Positions 24,814-33,399 of a DNA stretch of 64,000 nucleotides are shown in pieces (within the stretch, counting starts at the first letter, position 1; every line of letters starts with the position of its first letter). Below the pieces are notes generated by a model. That model was not told the origin of the DNA and searched no databases. It saw nothing but the letters and a program-made list of their open reading frames with translations. This DNA is from Neorhizobium populisoli (lineage in GTDB: Bacteria > Pseudomonadota > Alphaproteobacteria > Rhizobiales > Rhizobiaceae). The stretch covers positions 558,001 through 622,000 of the forward strand of contig NZ_JAHYCB010000002.1 of the NCBI RefSeq assembly GCF_019430945.1, written 5' to 3'. The translations under genes and the position numbers were made by a program.

Positions 24814-26364
24814 ATGGCCACCCCCACCAACCTCTCCGCCGCCTTCACCCTCACCCCGCCGCCGCTTGCCGACTGGCTCGTCATCCTCCCGGTCGCCCTG
24901 ATGATCGGCCTCGGCGCCGTTCTGATGATGGTCCGCAAGTCGGTCCGCCTGCACGGCGCGATCGCCATCGCCGGGCTTGCAGCCCTCGTCCTCATCGACG
25001 CCGGCCTTCTCTGGCGCGTCGCGACGCATGGCCCTGTCACCATGGTCATGGGCCGCTGGCTGCCGCCGTTCGGGATTGCGTTCACCGCCGATCTCTTCGG
25101 CGCGGCCATGGCGCTTGCCGCCGCGGTCGTCGCACTGGCCGCCGCCATCTTTGCCTTGCGCGATATCGACGCCTCAGGCCGGCGCTACGGGTTCTATCCA
25201 TTCCTGATGCTGCTGATGGCAGGCGTTTCCGGCGCCTTCCTGACCGGCGACATCTTCAACCTCTATGTCTGGTTCGAGGTGCTGCTGATCTCGTCCTTCG
25301 GCCTGCTGATCCTCGGATCGCAGCCGGAACAGATCGACGGCGCGCTGAAATATGCGGTCCTCAACCTGATCGCCACGACGCTGTTCCTGATCGCCGTCGG
25401 TTACCTCTATGCGATCTTCGGCACGCTCAACATGGCCGACATTGCCCGCAAGGCCGTGGCCCTGCGCGATACCGGCCCGCTCACCACGCTGACGGGGCTG
25501 TTCATCCTCGCCTTCGCCATGAAGGCCGCCGCCTTCCCGGTGAATTTCTGGCTGCCCGCCTCCTATCACACGCCGCGCATCGTTGTGTCGGCGCTGTTCG
25601 GCGGGCTGCTCACCAAGGTCGGCATCTATGCGCTGATGCGGGTGACGGTGATGCTTTTCCCGGTCGAGCGGGAAGCGCTCAGCATCGTCATCGTGGTGAT
25701 CGCCATCCTGACCATGATGGTCGGCGCGCTCGGTGCGCTGGCGCAGTCGGATATCCGCAAGCTCATCGGTTATCTGGTCATTGCCGGCATCGGCAACATG
25801 CTGTCCGGTGTCGCCATCGGCACGCCGGGCGCCGTCAGCGGCGCGATCCTCTACGCGCTGCATTCCATGGTGACCATGACGGCGCTTTATCTGGTGGCCG
25901 GCGAGATCGGCCGGCTGGGCGGCGGCTGGTCGCTCGTCCATCTCGGCGGGCTGTTCCGCCGCGCGCCGTCGTTTGCCGGCGTTTCCTTCGTTCTTTTCCT
26001 CGCCGCTGCCGGCCTGCCGCCGATCTCCGGTCTGTGGCCGAAAGTGGTGCTGCTCAAGGCCTCGCTCGATATCGGCGCCTGGTGGCTGGCGGCCGCAATC
26101 CTGGTCTCGGCGTTCCTGATCACGCTGGCGCTCGCTCGCGTCGTGCTGTTTGCCTATTGGCGGCCGTCACCGCGTGAGATCGAGCCGATGACTGCTGCTG
26201 CCGACTGGCGTATCGCCCTGCCGCTGGCGGCACTGACGGCGCTGACGATCTTCTTCGGGCTCTTCCCCGAAACACTGCTCGGCCTGTCCCAGGACGCTGC
26301 CACCGGACTTGCCGATCCGACGGCCTATATCCGCTCGGTCTTCCCGCAAGGAGAAGGACAATGA
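24814..26364 (+). CDS. mnhD: Mnh/Mrp antiporter subunit D
   Basis: A 516-residue NuoN/NuoL-like membrane protein with about fourteen helices. The proton-antiporter block reads FLTGDIFNLYVWFEVLLISSFGLL, with the key glutamate, and AFAMKAAAFPVNFWLPASYHTPRIVVSALFGGLLTKVGIYAL with the key lysines, about residues 145-275. It is the second large antiporter subunit. The start at 24814 has only a weak GGGGAA upstream site, possibly because the repeat displaced the original leader. It overlaps mnhE by four bases. Confidence 0.94.
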   Translation: MATPTNLSAAFTLTPPPLADWLVILPVALMIGLGAVLMMVRKSVRLHGAIAIAGLAALVLIDAGLLWRVATHGPVTMVMGRWLPPFGIAFTADLFGAAMALAAAVVALAAAIFALRDIDASGRRYGFYPFLMLLMAGVSGAFLTGDIFNLYVWFEVLLISSFGLLILGSQPEQIDGALKYAVLNLIATTLFLIAVGYLYAIFGTLNMADIARKAVALRDTGPLTTLTGLFILAFAMKAAAFPVNFWLPASYHTPRIVVSALFGGLLTKVGIYALMRVTVMLFPVEREALSIVIVVIAILTMMVGALGALAQSDIRKLIGYLVIAGIGNMLSGVAIGTPGAVSGAILYALHSMVTMTALYLVAGEIGRLGGGWSLVHLGGLFRRAPSFAGVSFVLFLAAAGLPPISGLWPKVVLLKASLDIGAWWLAAAILVSAFLITLALARVVLFAYWRPSPREIEPMTAAADWRIALPLAALTALTIFFGLFPETLLGLSQDAATGLADPTAYIRSVFPQGEGQ

Positions 26365-26834
26365 TCACCTTTGTCCTGTCGCTCACCTTCGCCTTCGTCT
26401 GGGCCGCCATCACCGGCAGCGCGACGCTGCACAATCTGATTCTCGGGTTTGCGCTGGCGACGCTGGCGTTGTGGATCGTCCGCGACGAGATGAGCTGCCG
26501 CGGTTATTTCGGCCGGCTCGGCCGCATCTTCTCGCTGCTTTTGCTGTTCTTCAAGGAACTGGCATTGTCGGCCTGGAAAGTCGCCACTCTGGTCGTCCGG
26601 CGCGACATGGACCTGAAGCCCGGCATCTTCGCCTATCCGCTCACCGTCACTTCGGATTTCGAGATCACGCTGCTCGCCAACCTGATCACGCTGACCCCCG
26701 GCACGCTGTCGGTCGATGTGTCGCCTGATCGTAAAACGCTCTACGTCCACGCCATCGACTGTGCCGATATCGAAGCCACCAAACGCGATATCGCTGACGG
26801 TTTCGAGCGCAAGATCATGGAGGCGTTCCGATGA
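26361..26834 (+). CDS. mnhE: Mnh/Mrp antiporter subunit E
   Basis: A 157-residue protein with two to three N-terminal membrane helices and a soluble C-terminus. It carries the MnhE signature [29 protein letters not shown] (about residues 105-133). GAGAAGGA lies before the ATG, which overlaps the mnhD stop. The subunit is needed for assembly of the complex. Confidence 0.93.
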   Translation: MITFVLSLTFAFVWAAITGSATLHNLILGFALATLALWIVRDEMSCRGYFGRLGRIFSLLLLFFKELALSAWKVATLVVRRDMDLKPGIFAYPLTVTSDFEITLLANLITLTPGTLSVDVSPDRKTLYVHAIDCADIEATKRDIADGFERKIMEAFR

Positions 26835-27232
26835 CGGGGCTCATCCTCTCCTGGTCCGTCTGGGCGGCGCTGGTCGTGCTGGCGATGGCCTTCCTGCTTA
26901 CCGTCTGGCGGGTTGTCAAAGGCCCGACGCTGGCGGACCGGGTCGTGGCGCTCGACATGCTGACCGGCATCGTCATCGGCTTCATCGCGCTGATTGCGAT
27001 CAGAACCGGATTTACGCTTTATATCGACATCGCCATTTCGCTCGGCCTTGTCGGTTTCCTAGCGACGGTGGCGTTTGCCCGCTTCATCCTGTCGCGCGGC
27101 AGGCCTGCCCGGCCGAAACCCGCTGAACTGGCCGAGGCGCTGCTGGCGCCCGCCGCCACCCGCAAGAAGAAAACAGATACGAAGCGCAAGGGCGGCACCG
27201 GCCCCGCGGTGAGACGAAAGGGCGGCAAATGA
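26831..27232 (+). CDS. mnhF: Mnh/Mrp antiporter subunit F
   Basis: A 133-residue protein with three membrane helices. The signature [27 protein letters not shown] (about residues 27-53) is typical of MnhF, with the conserved R-x-x-x-G-P-T-x-x-D-R. The last 35 residues are a basic, alanine-rich tail ([25 protein letters not shown]) that is longer than in most members. It overlaps both mnhE and mnhG by four bases. Confidence 0.92.
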   Translation: MTGLILSWSVWAALVVLAMAFLLTVWRVVKGPTLADRVVALDMLTGIVIGFIALIAIRTGFTLYIDIAISLGLVGFLATVAFARFILSRGRPARPKPAELAEALLAPAATRKKKTDTKRKGGTGPAVRRKGGK

Positions 27233-27558
27233 TCGCGGGGCTTCTTGATCTCCTCACGGCTCTTCTGGTTCTGTCAGGCGCGGCTTTCGCTCTGGTTGCG
27301 GCAATCGGTCTCGTCCGGCTTCCGGACCTCTATACCCGTATGCATGCAGCCTCCAAGGCGGGCACGGTCGGCTCCGGGCTTCTGCTTCTCGCCGTGGGCG
27401 TCCATTCGGCGGAATTGCCGGTGTTGGCGCGGGCTTTGGCGGGTTTCTTCTTCTTCGTCCTCACCGCGCCGGTATCTGCGCACCTGCTTGCCATGGCAGC
27501 TCACAAGGTCGGCTATAGGCTCTGCGAGCAGTCCATACGTGACGACATGAATGATTAA
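27229..27558 (+). CDS. mnhG: Mnh/Mrp antiporter subunit G
   Basis: A 109-residue protein with three membrane helices and the MnhG signature [38 protein letters not shown] (about residues 21-58). It closes the mnhA-G operon. Downstream is a 440-base gap before mucR, with no obvious terminator immediately after the stop. Confidence 0.93.
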   Translation: MIAGLLDLLTALLVLSGAAFALVAAIGLVRLPDLYTRMHAASKAGTVGSGLLLLAVGVHSAELPVLARALAGFFFFVLTAPVSAHLLAMAAHKVGYRLCEQSIRDDMND

Positions 27559-27999
27559 GGGCCGCGAATATAACCTGTGATATGCGAGTTATAACCTTGT
27601 CACAATGGCGAAAATCGACGCTTATCCATCAGTAAAGCTGATTTAAGCCCGCAGATTGCTGTATCAAAGGCTGGTAACTGGTAAATTTCGCACTTGGACA
27701 ATCGGCAAAGCAGTGCTACTTCATTGCAAGTAGAGTGAGATGTTGTTCCCGGATTAAGCGTTCTCTCGTCAATTCGACCACATAGCCTGTTCTTCATACG
27801 AAAGAACTGTCCGTGGTTGTGGCAAGAGGAAATTCAACCGGAGACAATGGCTGGTAGATTTTGTCTTTTCTGCGCGAAGCTTAGGGGTAGGCTTCTGTCC
27901 ACGGACGGCGCGGATAAGGCGGTTTTTTCCGGTTGCTCTGCAGCAGGCAGGTGTCGCGGAGGTCGCGGGCCTGTCCGTCACTTAAACAGGAGACAGGAA
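27559..27999. other. 441-base non-coding region upstream of mucR
   Basis: No convincing gene is present; open frames crossing it lack ribosome sites. It is relatively AT-rich from 27559 to 27800, as expected for MucR-family binding near its own promoter. A small dyad GTTCTT/AAGAAC lies at 27789-27807. A long untranslated leader for mucR is possible. I saw no riboswitch. Confidence 0.4.
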
Positions 28000-28431
28000 A
28001 TGAATGAAATCGCATTGGGCAAAGGCCAGGATCTGCTGGTAGAACTGACCGCAGATATCGTGGCAGCCTATGTGAGTAATCATGTGGTACCCGTCGGCGA
28101 TCTTTCGAATTTGATCTCTGACGTGCATTCGGCGCTGAGCAACACCTCCTCGCCGGCTCCGGTCGTAACGGCTGTTGAAAAGCCGAAGCCGCCGGTTCCG
28201 ATCAAGAAGTCGATCGAAGACGATTACCTGATCTGCCTTGAGGATGGCCAGAAGTTCAAGTCGCTGAAGCGCCACCTGATGACCCACTACAACATGACTC
28301 CGGAAGAATATCGCGAAAAGTGGGGCCTGCCGGCCGACTATCCGATGGTCGCTCCGGCCTATGCGGAAGCCCGTTCGCGGCTTGCCAAGGAAATGGGCCT
28401 CGGCCAGCGCCGCAAGCGCGGCAAGGCCTGA
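28000..28431 (+). CDS. mucR: MucR/Ros family zinc-finger transcriptional regulator
   Basis: A 143-residue Ros/MucR protein. The N-terminal half (residues 10-50) is the oligomerisation region; the DNA-binding domain opens [21 protein letters not shown] and continues [22 protein letters not shown]. The metal site has C79, D82, H92 and H96, so the second cysteine of a classic C2H2 finger is an aspartate, a variant known for rhizobial MucR. MucR is a global regulator of exopolysaccharide, motility and cell-cycle genes and represses itself. AGGAGA lies before the ATG at 28000; the open frame upstream to 27817 is not used. Confidence 0.93.
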   Translation: MNEIALGKGQDLLVELTADIVAAYVSNHVVPVGDLSNLISDVHSALSNTSSPAPVVTAVEKPKPPVPIKKSIEDDYLICLEDGQKFKSLKRHLMTHYNMTPEEYREKWGLPADYPMVAPAYAEARSRLAKEMGLGQRRKRGKA

Positions 28432-28584
28432 TCGCCAACTCGATCGGCCAGGGCATCGCCACACGCGGTGCCCGGCCGCTCCACGAGGATCGCCTGCGCT
28501 CGATCCGCTTGCGGACAGTCTCCGATCGGCCAAGATCGAAGGCATTGCATGAGAGCGGGGCTACCGACCAGAATGCGGACAAGA

Positions 28585-28608
28585 ACCGGGCCGGAATGCC
28601 CGGTTTTT
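28585..28608 (+). terminator. Rho-independent terminator downstream of mucR
   Basis: ACCGGGC (28585-28591) pairs with GCCCGGT (28598-28604) around a six-base loop, and five T residues follow (28604-28608). It lies 154 bases after the mucR stop. The rest of the gap 28432-28859 holds no gene that I can support; the sequence just after the mucR stop continues with codon-like composition but has no start. Confidence 0.75.
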
Positions 28609-28859
28609 CCGTTTTTGCACCAGCCTTCATCGCATCGATCCATAAAAACATGAGGCCTTCCTCGCTTTCTGTCGTCGCTTCTCCTGCATCGGTCTGCCAG
28701 GGTGGCGGGGAAGGAATGAGGAAAAAAATCCCATAGGTTTTTTGTCTTCTCGGAAAACCTCCAATCAATTCAGCAAAATATTCCGCATCTGCCGCTTTCC
28801 GCGTCCCCGTTCGTCCTCTAGGGTGTATGAATTAATTCCTATTTCATTGAGGAGTTGTC

Positions 28860-29273
28860 ATGCCTTTGGAAAAATCATTGGAGCCGGCCGCGCCCGGTTT
28901 GGCATGGCTGGCATTGCCAGAGCCATCGCCGCATATTCCCGCCAGCCTGCCGATCAGGTCCGTCTGCCGCATCGTGCGGCAGATGGTGTCCGAACTCATC
29001 CTGCTCCTGGGCGATCGGGTGATGTTGCGGCGCGACCGGCGGCGTTATGCCTGCCAGGTCCGGCAGATCGCCATGTATGTCTGCCATGTGGCGCTGCGCA
29101 TCTCGCTGAGCGATATCGGCGCGGCGATGGGGCGCGATCGCAGCACCGTCAGCCATGCCTGCCATGTGGTGGAAGACCGCCGCGACGATAGCGCCTTCGA
29201 CGATTTTGTCGCCGCCGTCGAACGCCTCGTCACCGCCGCCTTCGGCGTCTCGGAGATGTCCGTCCATGACTAA
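28860..29273 (+). CDS. Stand-alone DnaA domain IV (DNA-binding) protein
   Basis: A 137-residue protein that contains only the C-terminal DNA-binding domain of DnaA: VCRIVRQMVSELILLLGD (helices), then RRRYACQVRQIAMYVCHVALRISLSDIGAAMGRDRSTVSHACHVVEDRRDD (about residues 61-110). The stretch IGAAMGRDRSTVSHA matches the DnaA signature G-R-D-x-(S/T)-T-V-x-H-A that contacts the DnaA box. It lacks the AAA+ ATPase and oligomerisation domains. It could bind DnaA boxes as a regulator or competitor; that is inference. GGAG lies before the ATG at 28860. The next gene overlaps its end by eight bases. Confidence 0.85.
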   Translation: MPLEKSLEPAAPGLAWLALPEPSPHIPASLPIRSVCRIVRQMVSELILLLGDRVMLRRDRRRYACQVRQIAMYVCHVALRISLSDIGAAMGRDRSTVSHACHVVEDRRDDSAFDDFVAAVERLVTAAFGVSEMSVHD

Positions 29274-30120
29274 GCCTTCCATGACCGAGACCGTGCCCAA
29301 GACCGCATCTTCCAAGAACCCATGTTCCAAAAGTGAGACGCCACCGCTCCGCAAGCATCTGCTTCGCCTCATCCGCCAGCTTTCCCGCGGCGACTGCGCT
29401 GTTGGAACGGCGGAAGACGGTCAGCTGCGGCTGACGGGCGCCGAAGAGCGGCTTTATCCCGAAGCGGCAATCACCGAGGCCTGCTCGCGCGGGCTGGCGC
29501 GCCGGCACGGACGATCGATTGCAGCCAGCAGCGAGGCGGCGACCTTCCTGCGCCGGGCATTGGTCGAAGGCGAGGAGGCTTTCGTCGAACAGCATGGCGA
29601 GGTGGTGGCAACTGCCGAAATGATCGAAGGCACCCGCCAGCCGGTACGCCGCAACCTCGCCGAATCGCCGCTCGGCGCCATCGCCCGGCTCAAGGACCGC
29701 GACGGCCACGCCTTCCTGCCGGCCGAAGCGCTGGAGGCCGGCGAACGCCTGCTGTCGGATTTCACCCGCGGCCAGCTGCAGCCGCGCATCACCGCATCCT
29801 GGGAGCCAAGGCTTTCGAAGCGGTCGAAGGGCAGCGCCGGCGGTCAGGCTGACCTTGCCGACAGCGCCATGGCCGCCCGCGACCGTTTCGCTGACGCCAT
29901 GGAGGCGATGGGGCCCGAACTCTCCGGCGTGGCGGCAGATATCTGCTGCTTTTCCAAGGGTCTCGAAACGGTAGAGCGCGAACGCCAATGGCCGGCGCGC
30001 TCGGCAAAACTCATGCTGCGCACCGCGCTCATGGCGCTCGCCAGGCATTATGCGCCGCCGCCGGCGAGGGGGAAGCGCAGCCATCATTGGGGCGCGGAGG
30101 GGTATCGGCCGGAGATTTGA
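29266..30120 (+). CDS. DUF6456 family protein, partner of the DnaA-like gene
   Basis: A 284-residue mostly helical protein. The N-terminal 100 residues contain a short helix-turn-helix-like stretch (LRKHLLRLIRQLSRGDC) and the C-terminal part (about 140-270) reads ETRQPVRRNLAESPLGAIARLKDRDG and then LSDFTRGQLQPRITASWEP, which I associate with DUF6456 in rhizobia. Two cysteines (ADICCFSKGLETVERER) lie near the C-terminus. The ATG at 29266 overlaps the preceding stop and has GGAG ten bases upstream; an ATG at 29281 is possible. The overlap suggests a shared job with the DnaA-like protein. The function is unknown. Confidence 0.75.
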   Translation: MTKPSMTETVPKTASSKNPCSKSETPPLRKHLLRLIRQLSRGDCAVGTAEDGQLRLTGAEERLYPEAAITEACSRGLARRHGRSIAASSEAATFLRRALVEGEEAFVEQHGEVVATAEMIEGTRQPVRRNLAESPLGAIARLKDRDGHAFLPAEALEAGERLLSDFTRGQLQPRITASWEPRLSKRSKGSAGGQADLADSAMAARDRFADAMEAMGPELSGVAADICCFSKGLETVERERQWPARSAKLMLRTALMALARHYAPPPARGKRSHHWGAEGYRPEI

Positions 30121-30125
30121 GGTTT

Positions 30126-30270
30126 CCCTTCTCCCCATTGGGGAGAAGGTGGCCCGAAGGGCCGGATGAGGGGGCCAAGCCCTGCGATTTCCATGAGGAG
30201 AGCCTTTTCCGCGTGGCCCCCTCATCGCCTCGCATCCGCTCGGCACTTCTCCCCGTTGGGGAGAAGGGGG
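30126..30270. repeat. Second-type palindromic repeat (CTTCTCCCC family)
   Basis: It opens CCCTTCTCCCCATTGGGGAG and ends CTTCTCCCCGTTGGGGAGAAGG, with the inverse blocks GGATGAGGGGGCC and GGCCCCCTCAT inside. The ends and the inner blocks are both inverted repeats, so the transcript can form a cruciform. It differs in sequence from the repeat at 20191 but has the same design. It lies between convergent genes. Confidence 0.8.
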
Positions 30271-30303
30271 AGGCCGTTCCACTGACTTGCCTCAAAAAGA
30301 AAC

Positions 30304-30723
30304 CTAAGCCGCAGCCCTAACCTTCGCCTCTTCCCGGATCCGCTTCACCATCGATCTCAACCCGTTGGCGCGTTGCGAAGACAGGTGCTCCACCAGCCCG
30401 ATGCGGTCGAAAATCTCGATGGCGTCCGTCGCGGCGATTTCGGAGGCGCGTTTGCCGGAATAGGTGGCGAGCACGATGGCGACGAGGCCGCGGACGATAT
30501 GGGCGTCGGAATCGCCGTCGAAGGTCATGACGGGATCGGCACCGCCATCATTGTGGCTCACCAGCCAGACCTGGCTGGCGCAGCCCTGCACCTTGTTCTC
30601 GGCCGTCTTCTCCGTGTCGGGCAGATCGGGCAGCGCCTTGCCGAGTTCGATGACATAACGATAGCGGTCCTCCCATTCGTCGAGGAAGGCGAAATCGTCG
30701 ATGATCTGTTCGAGGCTGGCCAT
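30304..30723 (-). CDS. sufE: SufE cysteine desulfuration protein
   Basis: A 139-residue SufE: opening IIDDFAFLDEWEDRYRYVIELGKALPDLP, then NKVQGCASQVWL with the sulfur-accepting cysteine (C48), and ending with the helix EHLSSQRANGLRSMVKRIREEA. It accepts sulfur from SufS and passes it to the SUF scaffold for iron-sulfur cluster assembly. CGGAG precedes the ATG. No other suf gene is in this window. Confidence 0.95.
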   Translation of the reverse strand: MASLEQIIDDFAFLDEWEDRYRYVIELGKALPDLPDTEKTAENKVQGCASQVWLVSHNDGGADPVMTFDGDSDAHIVRGLVAIVLATYSGKRASEIAATDAIEIFDRIGLVEHLSSQRANGLRSMVKRIREEAKVRAAA

Positions 30724-30772
30724 GGGAGCTCCGGCGTTTGCTGGGCTCCATATAAGTCTTCATCGGAGGGAT

Positions 30773-30813
30773 AAAAGAAAAAAATGCGCCGTGAGGGGTT
30801 TAGTCCTCACGGC
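30773..30813 (-). terminator. Rho-independent terminator after the DUF5330 gene
   Basis: GCCGTGAGG (30788-30796) pairs perfectly with CCTCACGGC (30805-30813) around an eight-base loop. On the minus strand it is followed by a long T-rich run (AAAAGAAAAAAA at 30773-30784 on the plus strand). It lies about 100 bases after the minus-strand DUF5330 stop and before sufE. Confidence 0.85.
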
Positions 30814-30917
30814 GTCAGCGAAAGTGCTGAATTTCAGGCGGGCAGTCCGGCGCCGGGAACCGTGGCTTCGAGAAACCCGGCGCAAGCTTTGAAAATCCTA
30901 TGGGAGCAGTGCAGGCC

Positions 30918-31349
30918 TCAGTGGCTCGGGCGCTTCTGCGGGATCGGCACGGTGCCGGTGAAGATCTTGTCGGGCGTCAACGAAGCCTCGGTCGGTTTGG
31001 AAGGCATCGGAGCCGGATCCGGATCGGCGATCAGCGCGGTCTCGGTTTCCTTCTTGGCGTCGCCCGGCTTGCCGCCGAACTGCTTGTCGAGCAGTTCGAA
31101 TGCGACGCGGGCGCCGTCCTTGGCTCTTACACCGAGGGCGGAGAAAGTCTCCGCACCCTTTTCACAGACCTCCGGCTTTTCGGCGCAGATGGCGCTGACA
31201 TATTGATAGGCTTCGGTCGCGGCGGAAAAGGCATCCGCCACCTGCAGCGCGTTGGCGCCCTGATTCTCTGCGGTCGGATGGGCGCTGAAATAGGAGAGCA
31301 CCACCAGCACGGCCGCGAACCAGAAACTTCCCTTGATGAGAAACCACAT
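30918..31349 (-). CDS. DUF5330 protein, one membrane helix
   Basis: A 143-residue protein that opens MWFLIKGSFWFAAVLVVLSYF, a single N-terminal membrane segment or uncleaved signal with the start I associate with DUF5330, followed by VADAFSAATEAYQYVSAICAEKPEVCEKG with two cysteines, and a proline-rich end with the basic tail IPQKRPSH. The ATG at 31349 has AGGTGG eight bases upstream; a GTG four codons earlier is the alternative. The function is unknown; a periplasmic, envelope-linked role is likely from the topology. It is divergent from the DivJ-like kinase. Confidence 0.7.
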   Translation of the reverse strand: MWFLIKGSFWFAAVLVVLSYFSAHPTAENQGANALQVADAFSAATEAYQYVSAICAEKPEVCEKGAETFSALGVRAKDGARVAFELLDKQFGGKPGDAKKETETALIADPDPAPMPSKPTEASLTPDKIFTGTVPIPQKRPSH

Positions 31350-31809
31350 CGTTCTGTCCACCTGTTTTTTCCCGACCGGTTTTGCCGATCGGCCGCCGGG
31401 TCTGTGCCGGTCTTGAACATGGTTGTACCGCCCGGAGGCAAAGATGGTTTTGATTCAAACACTCAGGTTTTCGGCAAATTTGTCTAAAATGCGAGATATC
31501 TGCATTTGAGACAGGTTTGAGGTGCTTTTGCCACGAACCTGAACTGCATTTTAGCGATCCGTGTTAAGCATAATTGGGGCAGGGTGCCCAAAAGCACAGG
31601 CTTTATCGGGTAGCCACATGCCACAGTGGTTAACGAAACAGGAAAAATTGAAGCAATTCCGTCGCTTACCCCCCGTTAACCACGTGCGGAGAAGGTCCCT
31701 TCCACCTGTCTCAAACGCGGACTTTGGGGGCTTGGGAGGAGGCTGGACAGGGCCTGTTTTATACTTTCCTTAAGCCGCCGGGGCCTATTGTCGGCTTCCA
31801 TAAATAAAG
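31350..31809. other. 460-base divergent promoter region between DUF5330 and the kinase gene
   Basis: No gene is visible. Two GTTAAC half-sites (GGTTAACGAAACAGG near 31630 and CCGTTAACCACG near 31677) could be CtrA half-sites, but no full TTAA-N7-TTAA box is present. The region is AT-rich from 31440 to 31570. Confidence 0.4.
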
Positions 31810-33399
31810 ATGTCAGCAGGGTTTTGCGTGCGCGTATTGAGTAACATTGCCGGGAAGGCGGTCATGCTGGTCGATGAGACCGCAGCCCGCTGGCTTACCC
31901 GCCTTGGAGAAGGCGAGGCGGCCGGTGCCGGTGAAGTCGCGCTCTTCCGCAAGCTCGCATTCGCCTGCTTTGCCGGCCTGGTTCTCGTTCCGCTCGCGCT
32001 CGCGTTCATCCTGAAGCCGGCGCTTGCCCTGCCGGTCGGTGCAGCCGTCGTTGTTTCGCTTTTCCTGTTTGCCGTCGCCGGTTCCGCCGCCCTGCCGCGC
32101 CGTACCCCGGTTGCCGTAGCGCTGCCGCAGCCGGAAGACGCGCTGTTCGACGCATGCCCCGGCCTTGCCCTGATCCTCGATCCGCAGGGCCATGTGGTGA
32201 AGTCCGGCGGCCGCGACCGTCATCTGTTTCCCGCAAGCATGCGCGACGCTGCCGGCGAGCCGCTGGCTGAAGTCATCCATGTGTCCGATCGCATCGGCCT
32301 CGTCCAGGCGCTGGATACCCTGCGCCAGGGCGCGTCGAGCGCTGCCGCCGATATCCGCATCGAACGGCCGTTCACCTCGGCCGGCCGGCAGTTCCTGCCG
32401 GTGCGCCTCGACATGACCGCATTGCGTGACGGCGAAGGCCGGCTCGCCCATGTTTTTGCCCAGGCACGCGATATCTCTGCGGAAGAAGAGGCCCGCGCCC
32501 AGGCCGCCGCCAATCTGTTGGAGGCGAAATCCGCCCACGAGGCCAAGACCCGTTTCCTCGCCGCCGTCAGCCATGAGCTGCGCACTCCGCTCAATGCCAT
32601 TCTCGGCTTTTCCGACGTGCTCGCCGGCGAATATTTCGGCCGGCTGGAAAACGACCGTCAGCGCGAATATGTCGGCCTGATCCGCCAGTCGGGCGGCCAT
32701 CTCCTGTCCGTCGTCAACACCATGCTCGACATGTCGAAGATCGAGACCGGCCGTTACGAACTGCTGACCGAACCCTTCATGATCGGCGAGGCGATGGAAG
32801 CCTGCCGCGCCATGCTGGATCTCTCGGCCCGCGAAAAAGGCGTCACGCTGACCAGCCGCACCGCCCGCGGCCTTGGCGAAGTGGTCGCCGACCGCCGCGC
32901 CGTGCAGCAGATTCTCATCAATCTGGCCGGCAATGCCATCAAGTTCACGCAATCGGGTGGCGTGGTATCGATCGATGCCGTGCTGGATGGCGATAACCTG
33001 GTCATGTCGGTCAGCGATACCGGCATCGGTATCGCGCCGGACAAGCTGCAATTCATCGGCCAGCCTTTCATGCAGGTCGAAAATGCCTATACCCGCTCTT
33101 ACGAAGGCACCGGTCTCGGCCTGTCGCTCGTCAAGGGCCTGGTTGCCTTGCATGGCGGCCGGTTCACGATTACCAGCCGTCCGGGCGAGGGGACGGTGGT
33201 GACGATCTCGCTTCCGGCGGACGGTTCCGGCGTCGGCGGCAAACAGGATGACGCCCAGTGGGGCGATGCCCAACGGGGCGATACCAGAGACGGTCTGGAG
33301 GAGAAGTTCGAATTCCCGCCGCGGCTGAAGGCAGTCCGGCACATGGCCATGAAGGCACAGGATTTTGTGGATGACCACGCGGAAGCGAAAATCGCCTGA
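31810..33399 (+). CDS. divJ: Membrane sensor histidine kinase, DivJ/PleC-like
   Basis: A 529-residue kinase. Two membrane helices lie at about residues 50-70 and 75-96 with no large periplasmic domain, followed by a PAS-like region (110-235), then a dimerisation helix with the phosphorylated histidine H255 in SHELRTPLNAILGFSDVL, and an ATPase with NLAGNAIKF (N box), DTGIGIAPD (G1) and GTGLGLSLVKGLVALHGG (G2). There is no receiver domain. This is the DivJ/PleC/PdhS class, which acts on DivK and so on CtrA; in Agrobacterium divJ is, as I remember, near ros/mucR. The start is uncertain: 31810 (ATG, poor site), 31828 (GTG) or 31864 (ATG with GGAAGG). The exact paralogue is not proven. Confidence 0.75.
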   Translation: MSAGFCVRVLSNIAGKAVMLVDETAARWLTRLGEGEAAGAGEVALFRKLAFACFAGLVLVPLALAFILKPALALPVGAAVVVSLFLFAVAGSAALPRRTPVAVALPQPEDALFDACPGLALILDPQGHVVKSGGRDRHLFPASMRDAAGEPLAEVIHVSDRIGLVQALDTLRQGASSAAADIRIERPFTSAGRQFLPVRLDMTALRDGEGRLAHVFAQARDISAEEEARAQAAANLLEAKSAHEAKTRFLAAVSHELRTPLNAILGFSDVLAGEYFGRLENDRQREYVGLIRQSGGHLLSVVNTMLDMSKIETGRYELLTEPFMIGEAMEACRAMLDLSAREKGVTLTSRTARGLGEVVADRRAVQQILINLAGNAIKFTQSGGVVSIDAVLDGDNLVMSVSDTGIGIAPDKLQFIGQPFMQVENAYTRSYEGTGLGLSLVKGLVALHGGRFTITSRPGEGTVVTISLPADGSGVGGKQDDAQWGDAQRGDTRDGLEEKFEFPPRLKAVRHMAMKAQDFVDDHAEAKIA

